Assembly (NCBI GenBank): GCA_964472315.1
Contig: CAYYJS010000056.1
Location: forward strand, 1 to 20,626
Source of the DNA: CAYYJS01 sp964472315
Lineage (GTDB): Bacteria; Verrucomicrobiota; Kiritimatiellia; UBA8416
Direction of reading: 5' to 3'
Length of the DNA stretch: 20,626 bases
Part shown: one piece after another, positions 1-7,023 of the stretch
Position numbering within the stretch: the first letter of the stretch is position 1
Layout of the letters: the number at the start of each line of letters is the position of its first letter
Notes under the pieces: model-generated
Database searches by the model: none
What the model was told of the DNA's origin: nothing
Seen by the model: the letters and a program-made list of their open reading frames with translations, nothing else
Translations under genes and position numbers: made by a program

Positions 1-304
1 CCGCCACTGCGGCCGGGCAGGGAAGCCCGGCCTACTCAGACGTGCCACCGGCGGCCGGGCAGGGAAGCCCGGCCTACTCACATGTGCCGCAATCTGTGCG
101 TGTGGCATGAGGCGTAGGCCGGGCTTCCCAGCCCGGCCATCTCGGTTCCCCGCCACCGGCGGCCGGGCAGGGAAGCCCGGCCTACTCAGATGTGCCGCAA
201 TCTGTGCGTGTGGCATGGGATGTAGGCCGGGCTTCCCAGCCCGGCCAGTTTGTTTCTCCGCCACTGCGGCCGGGCAGGGAAGCCCGGCCTACGCACCCGA
301 GCCG
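1..304. repeat. REP-like array of six palindromic units
   Basis: This gene-free stretch holds six copies of a 25-nt unit at 11-35, 53-77, 114-138, 161-185, 222-246 and 268-292. Each is a hairpin with an 8-bp stem, GGCCGGGC paired with GCCCGGCC, a 6-nt loop, and a TAC tail. Orientations run +, +, -, +, -, +. Forward copies have loop AGGGAA, and reversed copies read on their own strand have TGGGAA, so orientation and loop base go together. The array may extend left of the window, since 1-35 repeats at 258-292. The last unit lies 12 nt beyond the stop of the minus-strand gene at 305-748, where it could end or stabilise that transcript. The pattern resembles bacterial REP/BIME elements; no transposase is present here. 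Confidence 0.85.
44..247 (+). repeat. 96-bp direct duplication inside the REP-like array
   Basis: Positions 44-139 and 152-247 are two 96-bp copies that differ at about four positions. Each copy contains one forward unit, a spacer with TGTGCCGCAATCTGTGCG, and one reversed unit. The module of two inverted hairpins plus spacer has therefore been duplicated as a whole with a 108-bp period. This is the BIME-like arrangement known for REP families. Confidence 0.8.
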
Positions 305-748
305 CTACCGTGTGCGGCATCTGGTTGATTTGCGGTAGTGGGGATGAACCAGCGGCGGCACATGGGCGCGGGCACGCAGCCAGCACAGCGACCGCCAGAT
401 GGGGCGGCGCGTGACGATCCAGCGTTCCAGGCGGTATTTGCCGGGGTAGTTCATCATGGTCAGCCCCACCAGCATGCTGAGCAGGCCCTGTCCGGGAACA
501 AAGCACATGAGCAGGCCTGAAACGACAAACAACGCCCCGGCCATGTTCTTCAGCGCCGCCAACAGCAGACTGATGGCCGGATGGCGATGCCGCCACGGGC
601 CGGGGGCACGGTACGGCGCCGAGAAGTAGTCAGGGCGCACGGCGATAATCACGAGCGGCAGGACGATGAGGGTGACCAGAAACATGGCGGCCGATGCCGC
701 CACCAGGCTGCCGATCAACCATTTGTGCAGTTCCAAAAAGCGACTCAT
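305..748 (-). CDS. small PGPGW-like integral membrane protein
   Basis: A 147-residue inner-membrane protein of unknown function. Hydrophobic segments lie near residues 11-37, 60-80 and 84-98. Between and after the last two is a VPGQGLLSMLVGL stretch followed by YPGKYRLERWIV and WLRARA. This resembles the glycine/proline-rich hairpin of small PGPGW-type putative transmembrane proteins, a resemblance judged from memory. An upstream ATG at 916 would add 56 residues of non-membrane, low-quality sequence. The ATG at 748 is chosen because the hydrophobic protein begins there and GGGAG lies 11 nt ahead. A possible promoter lies at 797-825. The gene runs away from the glycosyltransferase operon and ends beside the REP-like array. 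Function is not known. Confidence 0.75.
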   Translation of the reverse strand: MSRFLELHKWLIGSLVAASAAMFLVTLIVLPLVIIAVRPDYFSAPYRAPGPWRHRHPAISLLLAALKNMAGALFVVSGLLMCFVPGQGLLSMLVGLTMMNYPGKYRLERWIVTRRPIWRSLCWLRARAHVPPLVHPHYRKSTRCRTR

Positions 749-796
749 CGTTGCGCCGACTCCCACGCACGCGCTGCCCACCCCCGCGGATACCGA

Positions 797-825
797 AACA
801 TACGCTCGAACCCCGTCCCGCGCAA
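797..825 (-). promoter_or_regulatory. possible promoter of the small membrane protein gene
   Basis: On the minus strand TTGCGC (820-825) is followed after 17 nt by TATGTT (797-802). This fits sigma70-type spacing with a partial consensus match. Transcription would start near 790, giving a leader of about 40 nt. In GC-rich DNA such matches arise by chance, so this is a weak call. Confidence 0.3.
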
Positions 826-876
826 CTTCCGAGTCGGTTCCCCCGTAACTCATCCCGCCCGCCGCGAACGTCTTTC

Positions 877-905
877 TTGCGGCGACAGGCCCGTTCTGGC
901 ATACT
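877..905 (+). promoter_or_regulatory. possible promoter of the glycosyltransferase operon
   Basis: TTGCGG (877-882) and CATACT (900-905) are separated by 17 nt, upstream of the first glycosyltransferase gene. A start near 911-912 would leave a leader of about 107 nt and place it almost directly on the ATG at 914 of a 35-codon open frame. The match is partial and the call is weak. Confidence 0.28.
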
Positions 906-1018
906 CCGACCACCATGGCGAGGCACCCTCATCCGCGCGGCGATCGATCCGTGCCCGTACCCGTACGGCGCCGGTGCCCCGCGTCGGCGAGGTTCCGCCC
1001 GCGGGGCCGCATGACGCC

Positions 1019-2647
1019 ATGAACAAGGTTCGTGCGTACCTGCCCGCCCTGCTTGTCTCGCTCCATCTGCTCATGGGCATCGCCTTCTTCGGGATCGGCT
1101 CCGCCGCCCTCAACGAGGGTCGTCTCGTCTACACGCTGGACGACGCCTACATCCACATGGCCATTGCCAAGAACCTGGTTCGGCACGGGGAGTTCGGCAC
1201 AACGCCGCACGCGTTCACGTCGGCTACGTCCTCGCCGCTCTGGACCCTGCTGATCGCGCTGAGTTACGCCGTCTTCGGCGTCCACGAGGCCGCGCCGTTC
1301 ATCCTGGCCGGCCTCGCGGCGATTCTGTGCGTGACGACCGCCGACCGGCTGGCCGCGCGTGCCGGTCTCGGTCCATGGCCGCGCGTCGTCGTCGGTCTGG
1401 CGCTGGTCTATCTGACGCCCCTGTGCACACTGGTGTCCACCGGACTCGAACACGGCCTTCACATCCTCTGGGTCCTGCTGCTGCTCGGTCTGACCGCCGA
1501 TACCCTCGCGGCGCCGCCGCGCGCCGGTCGGACGGCGGCGCTGTGCGCGGTTTCCTTCCTCGCGACGGGCACGCGTTACGAATCGCTGTTCCTGATCTTC
1601 CCGCTGGCGTTGGTCATGGCGGCGCACCGCCGATTCCGGCCCGCGATCCTGGCCCTCGCCTCCGCCCTCGCGCCGGTCATCCTTTACGGGATCGTGTCCC
1701 TGGCGCACGGCAGCGAGTTTCTGCCCAATTCGCTCCTGCTGAAGGGCAACTTCGCGGGAGTTCGCGATGTTTCGTCCTTCTTCGATTTTGTCGGCATGCG
1801 CGGCATCCGGAGTCTGCGCGGGGAGCCGCACCTGCTGGCGCTGACCGTGGCTTTGCTCGGCGCCTTCGCCCTGAGGCGGTCGCCCCGACCTGCTCTGGCG
1901 TGGCTGCAGGCGGCGCTGGTCGTGGCAATCGTGGGACACCTGCAGTTCGCGCGGACCGGGTGGTTCTACCGGTACGAGGCCTATCTGGTGGCCGCCGCGA
2001 TTTTCCTGCTGTGCCTGGAACTGCCGTCCAGGCTCGCCACCGCCGTGCGACGGCACGACGGCGCGGGTCGCCGCGATCGTGTGGCGGCCGGACTGGCGCT
2101 GGCGCTTGTGCCAGCCGCCTTGTGTCTGTTGCTGCCCCGGGGCCGGCAGGCCTGGCGGGATCTGCTGCCCGCCAGCCACGACGTTTACGAGCAGCAATAT
2201 CAGATGGGCCGTTTCTTCGCCGCGATGCTGCCCGACGGCGGCGCGGTGGCCGTGAACGATCTCGGCGCGGTGTCATTTTTCGCCGATCGGCCCAACGTCG
2301 ATCTCTGGGGGCTGGGCTCCATCGAGGTGGCCCGGATGAAGCGGCAGGGGCGCTACGACACGGCGGCCATCGCCGCCGTGCTTGCGCAGCACGACGTGAA
2401 GTACGTCTGTGTCTACCTGCCGTGGTTTTGCGGCGATCAGGCCCTGCCGGCCCACCTGATCCGCGTCGGAAGCTGGCGCAACCCGATCGATGCGAGCGGC
2501 GGCGGTCATACGGTGACGTTTCTGGCGACCGACGAGGCGAGCGCGTGGCGGCTGGCCTATGCGTTGCATGATTTCGCGCCCCGTCTGCCATGGTCCGTCT
2601 ACTGCCGCATCTTTCTGCCGGACAATCGCGGAGGGCGGGGGACATGA
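1019..2647 (+). CDS. GT-C type membrane glycosyltransferase-like protein (first)
   Basis: A 542-residue polytopic inner-membrane protein. After a first hydrophobic segment (about 5-29) comes the loop TLDDAYIHMAIAKNLVRHG with paired acids D41-D42, then SATSSPLWTLL (about 68-78). This layout is typical of GT-C fold glycosyltransferases that use polyprenyl-phosphate sugars, where the acidic pair sits in the first periplasmic loop. Around ten hydrophobic segments follow. A short C-terminal soluble region begins near VNDLGAVSFFADRPNVDLWGLG (V412 on), a motif shared by many bacterial members. No clear Shine-Dalgarno precedes the ATG at 1019. It is chosen because the protein becomes hydrophobic there, though an in-frame GTG at 974 is possible. 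The stop overlaps the next start (ATGA). Sugar and acceptor cannot be told from sequence. Confidence 0.85.
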   Translation: MNKVRAYLPALLVSLHLLMGIAFFGIGSAALNEGRLVYTLDDAYIHMAIAKNLVRHGEFGTTPHAFTSATSSPLWTLLIALSYAVFGVHEAAPFILAGLAAILCVTTADRLAARAGLGPWPRVVVGLALVYLTPLCTLVSTGLEHGLHILWVLLLLGLTADTLAAPPRAGRTAALCAVSFLATGTRYESLFLIFPLALVMAAHRRFRPAILALASALAPVILYGIVSLAHGSEFLPNSLLLKGNFAGVRDVSSFFDFVGMRGIRSLRGEPHLLALTVALLGAFALRRSPRPALAWLQAALVVAIVGHLQFARTGWFYRYEAYLVAAAIFLLCLELPSRLATAVRRHDGAGRRDRVAAGLALALVPAALCLLLPRGRQAWRDLLPASHDVYEQQYQMGRFFAAMLPDGGAVAVNDLGAVSFFADRPNVDLWGLGSIEVARMKRQGRYDTAAIAAVLAQHDVKYVCVYLPWFCGDQALPAHLIRVGSWRNPIDASGGGHTVTFLATDEASAWRLAYALHDFAPRLPWSVYCRIFLPDNRGGRGT

Positions 2648-5094
2648 AGACCGAAACGATCGCGAAGGTCGTGTTCCACGCCGCGCTGGCGACCGGCATC
2701 GGCATCTTCCTGTTGTTCTCGCTGAGTCCGTACCTGCCGGGTATCGCGGTCATCATGCCGGATCGCGCCAGGGTCTGCATCGTTCCCTACCCGGCGCTGA
2801 ACGTGCTGCTGACGGGGGTCAGCCTGCTGGTGCCCGTCGCCTGCCTGCTGGCCCTGCGCCGTTTGCGGCGAGCCGCGGCCGCCTCGCGCTTGCTGGATGT
2901 CGTCTTCCCGCTGGCCTTCCTGCCCTGCGCGTTTCTCGGCTTCCTGTCGGTGCTCGTCCCGCTACCCATCGCCACGAATGTGGCCTTCTTCCTTCCGCTC
3001 GTCATCGGCGCGCAGGTTCTGATCCGGGCGCTGAACGCCGGCGGCGCCGGGCTGGACCGTGTCGCCGCGCGCCGCGGGTTCTGGTTTCTCTTGGGGGGCC
3101 TGACGGTGGCCTACGGCATCGCGGGCTACCGCATTTTTATGAGGGTGGGCGAACACTACGTCGACGAAGGTCACTACATCGTGCAGATGACCAGCCTGCA
3201 CAAAGATGGCGATTTCGACCTGCGCAACAACCTGGGGTTCGATCTGGAAACGACCCTGGCCCGCCGTCTGGAGGAGGACAAGACGCCGCCGGAACGCCGG
3301 GACGAGGAACGGGCACGGCTGGTGGACGAGATCAAGGCGGACCTGCACATCAGCCCGAATTCGCCGGGCGGCCGCTGGTACTCATGGCATCCCTGGGGGC
3401 TGCCGCTGCTCCTGCTGCCGTTCTACGTGGCGGGGCCGGTGATGCGACACCTCGGGCTGGGGCTCTTCTCCGCCCTGGGTTGCGCGGTGGCGTATCTCCT
3501 GTGCCGGCGCTGCGGCAACACGACGCGGGCGAGCCTTCCGGTCACGACCCTCGTCGGCGTGTCGACTTACTGGTGCACGTATTCGACACGGTGCCTTCCG
3601 GAGACCCTCGGGGCGACGCTGTTCGTGTGCGCCGTCTACGCCGCGCACCGGTTCGCTACACAGCCACGCCGGGCGCTGGCGCTGGCGGTCTTTTCGATCG
3701 CCTATCTGCCCTGCGTGCACATCCGGTTCGCGCCCTGCAGCGTCCTCGCCGCGGGCTATTTCGTCCTCCAGACCGGCCTGGCGGCGCGCGCGTGCCGGGC
3801 GATCCGGAACGTGCCGGCCGTCGCCGTCATGGCGACCGGCGGCCTTCTCGCCGCGATCGCCCTCGTGACGACGGCCTGCCCGGAACTGGCACGACGCGCG
3901 TTGCTCTATCCGACGCAGAACGTGCTGTTCGCCTACCCCGAAGGCATCTGGCTGTCGCTGTTCAGCAACCGCGGCCTCTTCTATTCGTTCCCGCTGGGTG
4001 CGTTCCTCGTCGCGGCGGTGGCCGGGGCCGCCGTCACCGACAAGGCCTTCCGCGGCGTCCACGTGCTGGCGCTGCTCACGCTGGCGGCGCTGCTGCTGAC
4101 GAGCGGCGCTTCGGATTGCTGGGATGGCGGCCCGACACTGGCGGGGCGTTACCTGGTCGTCCTGATCCCCATCGCCCTGCCCGCGGCCGCCCATGTCTTC
4201 GGCCGGGCCGGCGCCTGGGGCCGTTACTGGGTGTGCTTCCTGGGGCTCTACTCGGCCGCCTGGTTCGCGGTCGCCATGGCGCATCTCGCGCGCCTGCCGC
4301 GCGACTTCCTGCACGTGCCGCGCTATACGCTGAAATACTGCCTGCCGCTGCTGCGCGACCTCTTCGCGCCCTACGAGATCACCGATCTTCTGATCGGACA
4401 TCCCTACCATGGACTGGAAGCCGTCACGCGCCAGCCTTTCCCGCTGGCCCTGTTCGTCGTAACCGTTCTGTTCACGCTGTTCGCGGGGGTGCGTAAACGG
4501 TTCGCCCTTCCGCTGTTGGGGGCGTTCCTCGCGTTCGGCGTCGACCAGCACCTGCGACACGATACCTCCACCGTGCCGTGGAAGCCCGCCTGGATCGAAC
4601 ATGCCTGGTCGAATATGCCCGGCACCCACGCCAGGACCCTGGCGTGCGGCAGCGGCGTCGACTTTCCGCTGACGCGTTTTTCGAACCGGTTCGCCGACTT
4701 CGAGCCGGTGACGATCGCCGGCATCGATGCCGCGGCGACGGACGTCGCGGCGGCGCCGTTGACGCCGCTCGTCCGGCCGTTCGCCGCCGGCGCCGACGGA
4801 CCGCGGCTGCTCCGCGTGCGGGGGCGGGTCGACGGTCCGTGCCGTCCGCGACTGGTGGTCCGGCACGGCGCGCGGACGCTGCTGGATGCGGAGGCGCCGC
4901 CCGACGGCACGGGCGCGTTTGCCGCCGCATTCGTCATGCGCCACCGGGCGGGGCCCGCGCCCGTCAGCATCGAGGCCCGCGCGGAAGGTTCGCGCGGAAC
5001 CGTCACCTTCGACACCTTGCACTGGACGCCGACAACACCCGCCGAAGGCTGTGACGCGGCGTTCGCCACCCCATACAACGAGGCCATGCCATGA
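2644..5094 (+). CDS. GT39/ArnT-like membrane glycosyltransferase with C-terminal soluble domain
   Basis: An 816-residue polytopic membrane protein. Hydrophobic segments fill roughly residues 1-170. The loop YVDEGHYIVQM follows (D174-E175, the likely catalytic acids of the first periplasmic loop), then GRWYSWHPWGLPLLLLP near 244-260. That second motif is characteristic of dolichyl/undecaprenyl-phosphate mannosyltransferase-like (PMT, ArnT) proteins. More membrane segments continue to about residue 640. The last 160 or so residues are soluble, strand-rich and Arg/Asp/Gly-rich, like a beta-sandwich, and presumably face the periplasm. The start at 2644 overlaps the previous stop and has a strong GGAGG/GGGGG ribosome site. 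The end overlaps the deacetylase start. Translational coupling implies the three proteins act together. Donor and acceptor are unknown. Confidence 0.85.
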   Translation: MKTETIAKVVFHAALATGIGIFLLFSLSPYLPGIAVIMPDRARVCIVPYPALNVLLTGVSLLVPVACLLALRRLRRAAAASRLLDVVFPLAFLPCAFLGFLSVLVPLPIATNVAFFLPLVIGAQVLIRALNAGGAGLDRVAARRGFWFLLGGLTVAYGIAGYRIFMRVGEHYVDEGHYIVQMTSLHKDGDFDLRNNLGFDLETTLARRLEEDKTPPERRDEERARLVDEIKADLHISPNSPGGRWYSWHPWGLPLLLLPFYVAGPVMRHLGLGLFSALGCAVAYLLCRRCGNTTRASLPVTTLVGVSTYWCTYSTRCLPETLGATLFVCAVYAAHRFATQPRRALALAVFSIAYLPCVHIRFAPCSVLAAGYFVLQTGLAARACRAIRNVPAVAVMATGGLLAAIALVTTACPELARRALLYPTQNVLFAYPEGIWLSLFSNRGLFYSFPLGAFLVAAVAGAAVTDKAFRGVHVLALLTLAALLLTSGASDCWDGGPTLAGRYLVVLIPIALPAAAHVFGRAGAWGRYWVCFLGLYSAAWFAVAMAHLARLPRDFLHVPRYTLKYCLPLLRDLFAPYEITDLLIGHPYHGLEAVTRQPFPLALFVVTVLFTLFAGVRKRFALPLLGAFLAFGVDQHLRHDTSTVPWKPAWIEHAWSNMPGTHARTLACGSGVDFPLTRFSNRFADFEPVTIAGIDAAATDVAAAPLTPLVRPFAAGADGPRLLRVRGRVDGPCRPRLVVRHGARTLLDAEAPPDGTGAFAAAFVMRHRAGPAPVSIEARAEGSRGTVTFDTLHWTPTTPAEGCDAAFATPYNEAMP

Positions 5095-5960
5095 CGACCA
5101 GCGACACCGATGGCCGCCTACGCGACCTGGACCCCGCGGACTTCGGCACGGGCACTATTCTTATCACCGTGCCGCATATGGACGACGAGGTGTTGGCCTG
5201 TGGCGGCACGATTCTCAAACTGCCGGACAAGCGTCGGGTGCATCTGGTCTACTGCACCGACGGGCGCGGCATCCTCAACAACGCGCGGCGCGCGGCGAAG
5301 CTGGTATCGGGCGAAGCGAACATCGGCACCGTGCGTCGGGCCGAGACCCTCCGTGCGCTCGACCTGTTGGGCGTTCCCGCCGGGAACGCGCATTTCCTGT
5401 CGTTCCCCGAGCGCGGGTTGCCCGCGGCCCTGCCGGCGCTCCGGGCCGCGCTGCTGCCGTTCTTCCGCGAACTCGCGCCCGCCTGGGTGCTGACGCCCTT
5501 CCGTTACGACCGGCATCCGGATCACGTCGCGCTCAGCCACACCGTGGAGGCCATCGGGCGGGGCGATGGCGTCGCCTTCCGGATGCTCCAGTATTTCGTC
5601 TACCACCAATGGCGCCTACTGCCGGCCGGCGATATCCGCAAGTACGTGAGGGAGAATCGCATGCGGCGCTCGACCATCGGCGCGGAGAGCGGGTTGAAAC
5701 GCCGGGCGCTGGACTGCTTCGTCAGCCAGACCACCTGCTTCTATCCCTGGCAGTTCAAGCCGGTCCTCAGCGACGCATTGCTGACCGGTTTCGCCAACGG
5801 CCCCGAGTTCTTCGTGGAGGCAGCGCCGGGGTATGCGGATCGCGATGTGCTTCGGATCTCGCCGGCGCTGGTACGCGCGGTTCACATCATCGAGCCATTC
5901 CTGAAGAACGCGAAGGAACACACGCTGGCCGCGGCGCATGGTCTGTCGCGGCGCGGGTAG
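5091..5960 (+). CDS. PIG-L/LmbE family N-acetyl-sugar deacetylase
   Basis: A 289-residue cytoplasmic zinc-dependent deacetylase-like protein. PIG-L, MshB and LmbE relatives remove acetyl from N-acetylglucosaminyl groups on lipids or small thiols. The first motif is ITVPHMDDEVLACGG, with H29 and D32 as probable zinc ligands, D31 as catalytic base, and Met in place of the usual Pro. The second metal motif is RYDRHPDHVALSH, with H142 and H145. Length is normal for the family and no signal peptide is seen. The ATG overlaps the stop of the second glycosyltransferase (ATGA), so it belongs to the same operon. A role in de-acetylating a precursor sugar for surface glycan or glycolipid assembly is inferred from that context. 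It ends 18 nt from the convergent asd gene. Confidence 0.88.
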   Translation: MTTSDTDGRLRDLDPADFGTGTILITVPHMDDEVLACGGTILKLPDKRRVHLVYCTDGRGILNNARRAAKLVSGEANIGTVRRAETLRALDLLGVPAGNAHFLSFPERGLPAALPALRAALLPFFRELAPAWVLTPFRYDRHPDHVALSHTVEAIGRGDGVAFRMLQYFVYHQWRLLPAGDIRKYVRENRMRRSTIGAESGLKRRALDCFVSQTTCFYPWQFKPVLSDALLTGFANGPEFFVEAAPGYADRDVLRISPALVRAVHIIEPFLKNAKEHTLAAAHGLSRRG

Positions 5961-5982
5961 ACGAGCCGTTGCCCCGGTCTAC
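5957..5982. other. inverted repeat carrying both convergent stop codons
   Basis: GTAGAC at 5957-5962 and GTCTAC at 5977-5982 form a 6-bp perfect inverted repeat around a 14-nt loop. Each arm contains the TAG stop codon of one of the two convergent genes (5958-5960 plus strand; 5979-5981 minus strand). There is no T-tract on either side, so it is not a standard intrinsic terminator. Confidence 0.45.
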
Positions 5983-6992
5983 ACCAGGCCGCGCCGGATC
6001 ATCTCTTCGGCAATCTGAATGGCGTTCTGCGCCGCGCCCTTCCAGATGTTGTCGCCCGCGCACCAAAGCACCAGGCCGTTGTCCACGCTCTGGTCCTTGC
6101 GAACGCGGCCGACCTCGACGTCGTAGCAGCCCGATGCGTTAATCGGCATCGGATAGAGCGCCTTCGAAGGATCGTCCACGAGCTTGACGCCAGGCGCGGT
6201 CTTGAGAATCTCCCGCGCCTGCTCCGGCGTGATCGGTCGCTCGAACTCCGCGTTGATTGCAATGCTGTGCCCGTTGAGCACCGGCACGCGCACGCACGTG
6301 TTGCCGATGCGAATGGAGGAGTCGCCCAGGATTTTGTGCGCCTCCTTGCGCATCTTGATTTCCTCGGTGGTCTCGCCGGACGCGTCCTTGAACGAGCCGA
6401 CCGACGGAATCACGTTGAACAGGATCTGGTGCGGATAGACCTCGCACGTCAGCGGCTGTCCCGCGGCCCAGGCCCGCGCCTGCGTCTCCAGTTCCCGCAC
6501 CGCCGGCGCGCCGGTACCCGACACGGCCTGGTAGGTGCTCGCCACGATTCGCTTGATCTTCGCGACCTTGTGCAGCGGCGCCAGCGGCATGAGCGCGATG
6601 ATCGTGCTGCAGTTCGGATTGGCGATGAAGCCCTGGTGGTTCTTCAGCGCGTCCGGGTTGATCTCCGGCACCACCAGCGGCACGCGCGGGTCCATGCGGA
6701 AGTCGTCGCCGTTGTCCACCACGACGCAGCCGCGCTTCACCGCTTCCCAGCCCAGGGTCTGCGAGGCGCCCTTCGCGCCCTCCGTCCCCGCGAAAAAGGC
6801 GAAGTCCATGCCCGCGAACGCGTCCGGAGCGGCGACCTTCACGGGGTAACCGACGCCGTCAATGGTCTCCGTACGTTCGGTACGAGCCAGAATCGTCAGC
6901 GATTTCGTCGGGAACTTCCGCGCCTTCAACAGACGAACCATCTCCGTTCCGACCGCGCCGATGCCCACTACGCACACGTTATGTGCCTTCAT
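5979..6992 (-). CDS. asd: aspartate-semialdehyde dehydrogenase
   Basis: Reduces aspartyl phosphate to aspartate semialdehyde with NADPH, at the branch to lysine/diaminopimelate, threonine and methionine. The 337-residue protein has an N-terminal Rossmann glycine motif VGIGAVGTEM (about 9-18), a variant of the usual GATGAVG. The catalytic cysteine is C128 in NPNCSTI, followed by STYQAVSGTG (152-161) with active-site Q155. Later come an acidic-basic substrate motif around E210-K213, R235 and catalytic H242 in NGHSIAI. Length is normal. The start has GGGAG 9 nt upstream. It lies 31 nt after the leuB stop on the same strand, so the two are probably co-transcribed. The convergent deacetylase gene ends 18 nt away. 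Confidence 0.95.
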   Translation of the reverse strand: MKAHNVCVVGIGAVGTEMVRLLKARKFPTKSLTILARTERTETIDGVGYPVKVAAPDAFAGMDFAFFAGTEGAKGASQTLGWEAVKRGCVVVDNGDDFRMDPRVPLVVPEINPDALKNHQGFIANPNCSTIIALMPLAPLHKVAKIKRIVASTYQAVSGTGAPAVRELETQARAWAAGQPLTCEVYPHQILFNVIPSVGSFKDASGETTEEIKMRKEAHKILGDSSIRIGNTCVRVPVLNGHSIAINAEFERPITPEQAREILKTAPGVKLVDDPSKALYPMPINASGCYDVEVGRVRKDQSVDNGLVLWCAGDNIWKGAAQNAIQIAEEMIRRGLV

Positions 6993-7023
6993 TCTCCCGG
7001 TCTCCCTCGATTCGCGTCCCCGT

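Noticed and set aside
1..304. CRISPR array
   Set aside because: Units alternate in orientation, spacers are unequal and two are near-identical, and no cas genes are present, so a palindromic REP-like array fits better.
929..2197. A minus-strand open frame of about 422 codons opposite the first glycosyltransferase
   Set aside because: It is Arg/Gln/Gly-rich with no motif; a shadow frame in GC-rich DNA.
3382..5022. A minus-strand open frame of about 546 codons opposite the second glycosyltransferase
   Set aside because: It is charged, low-complexity-like sequence with no domain; the plus-strand frame has membrane segments, ATGA overlaps and a strong ribosome site.
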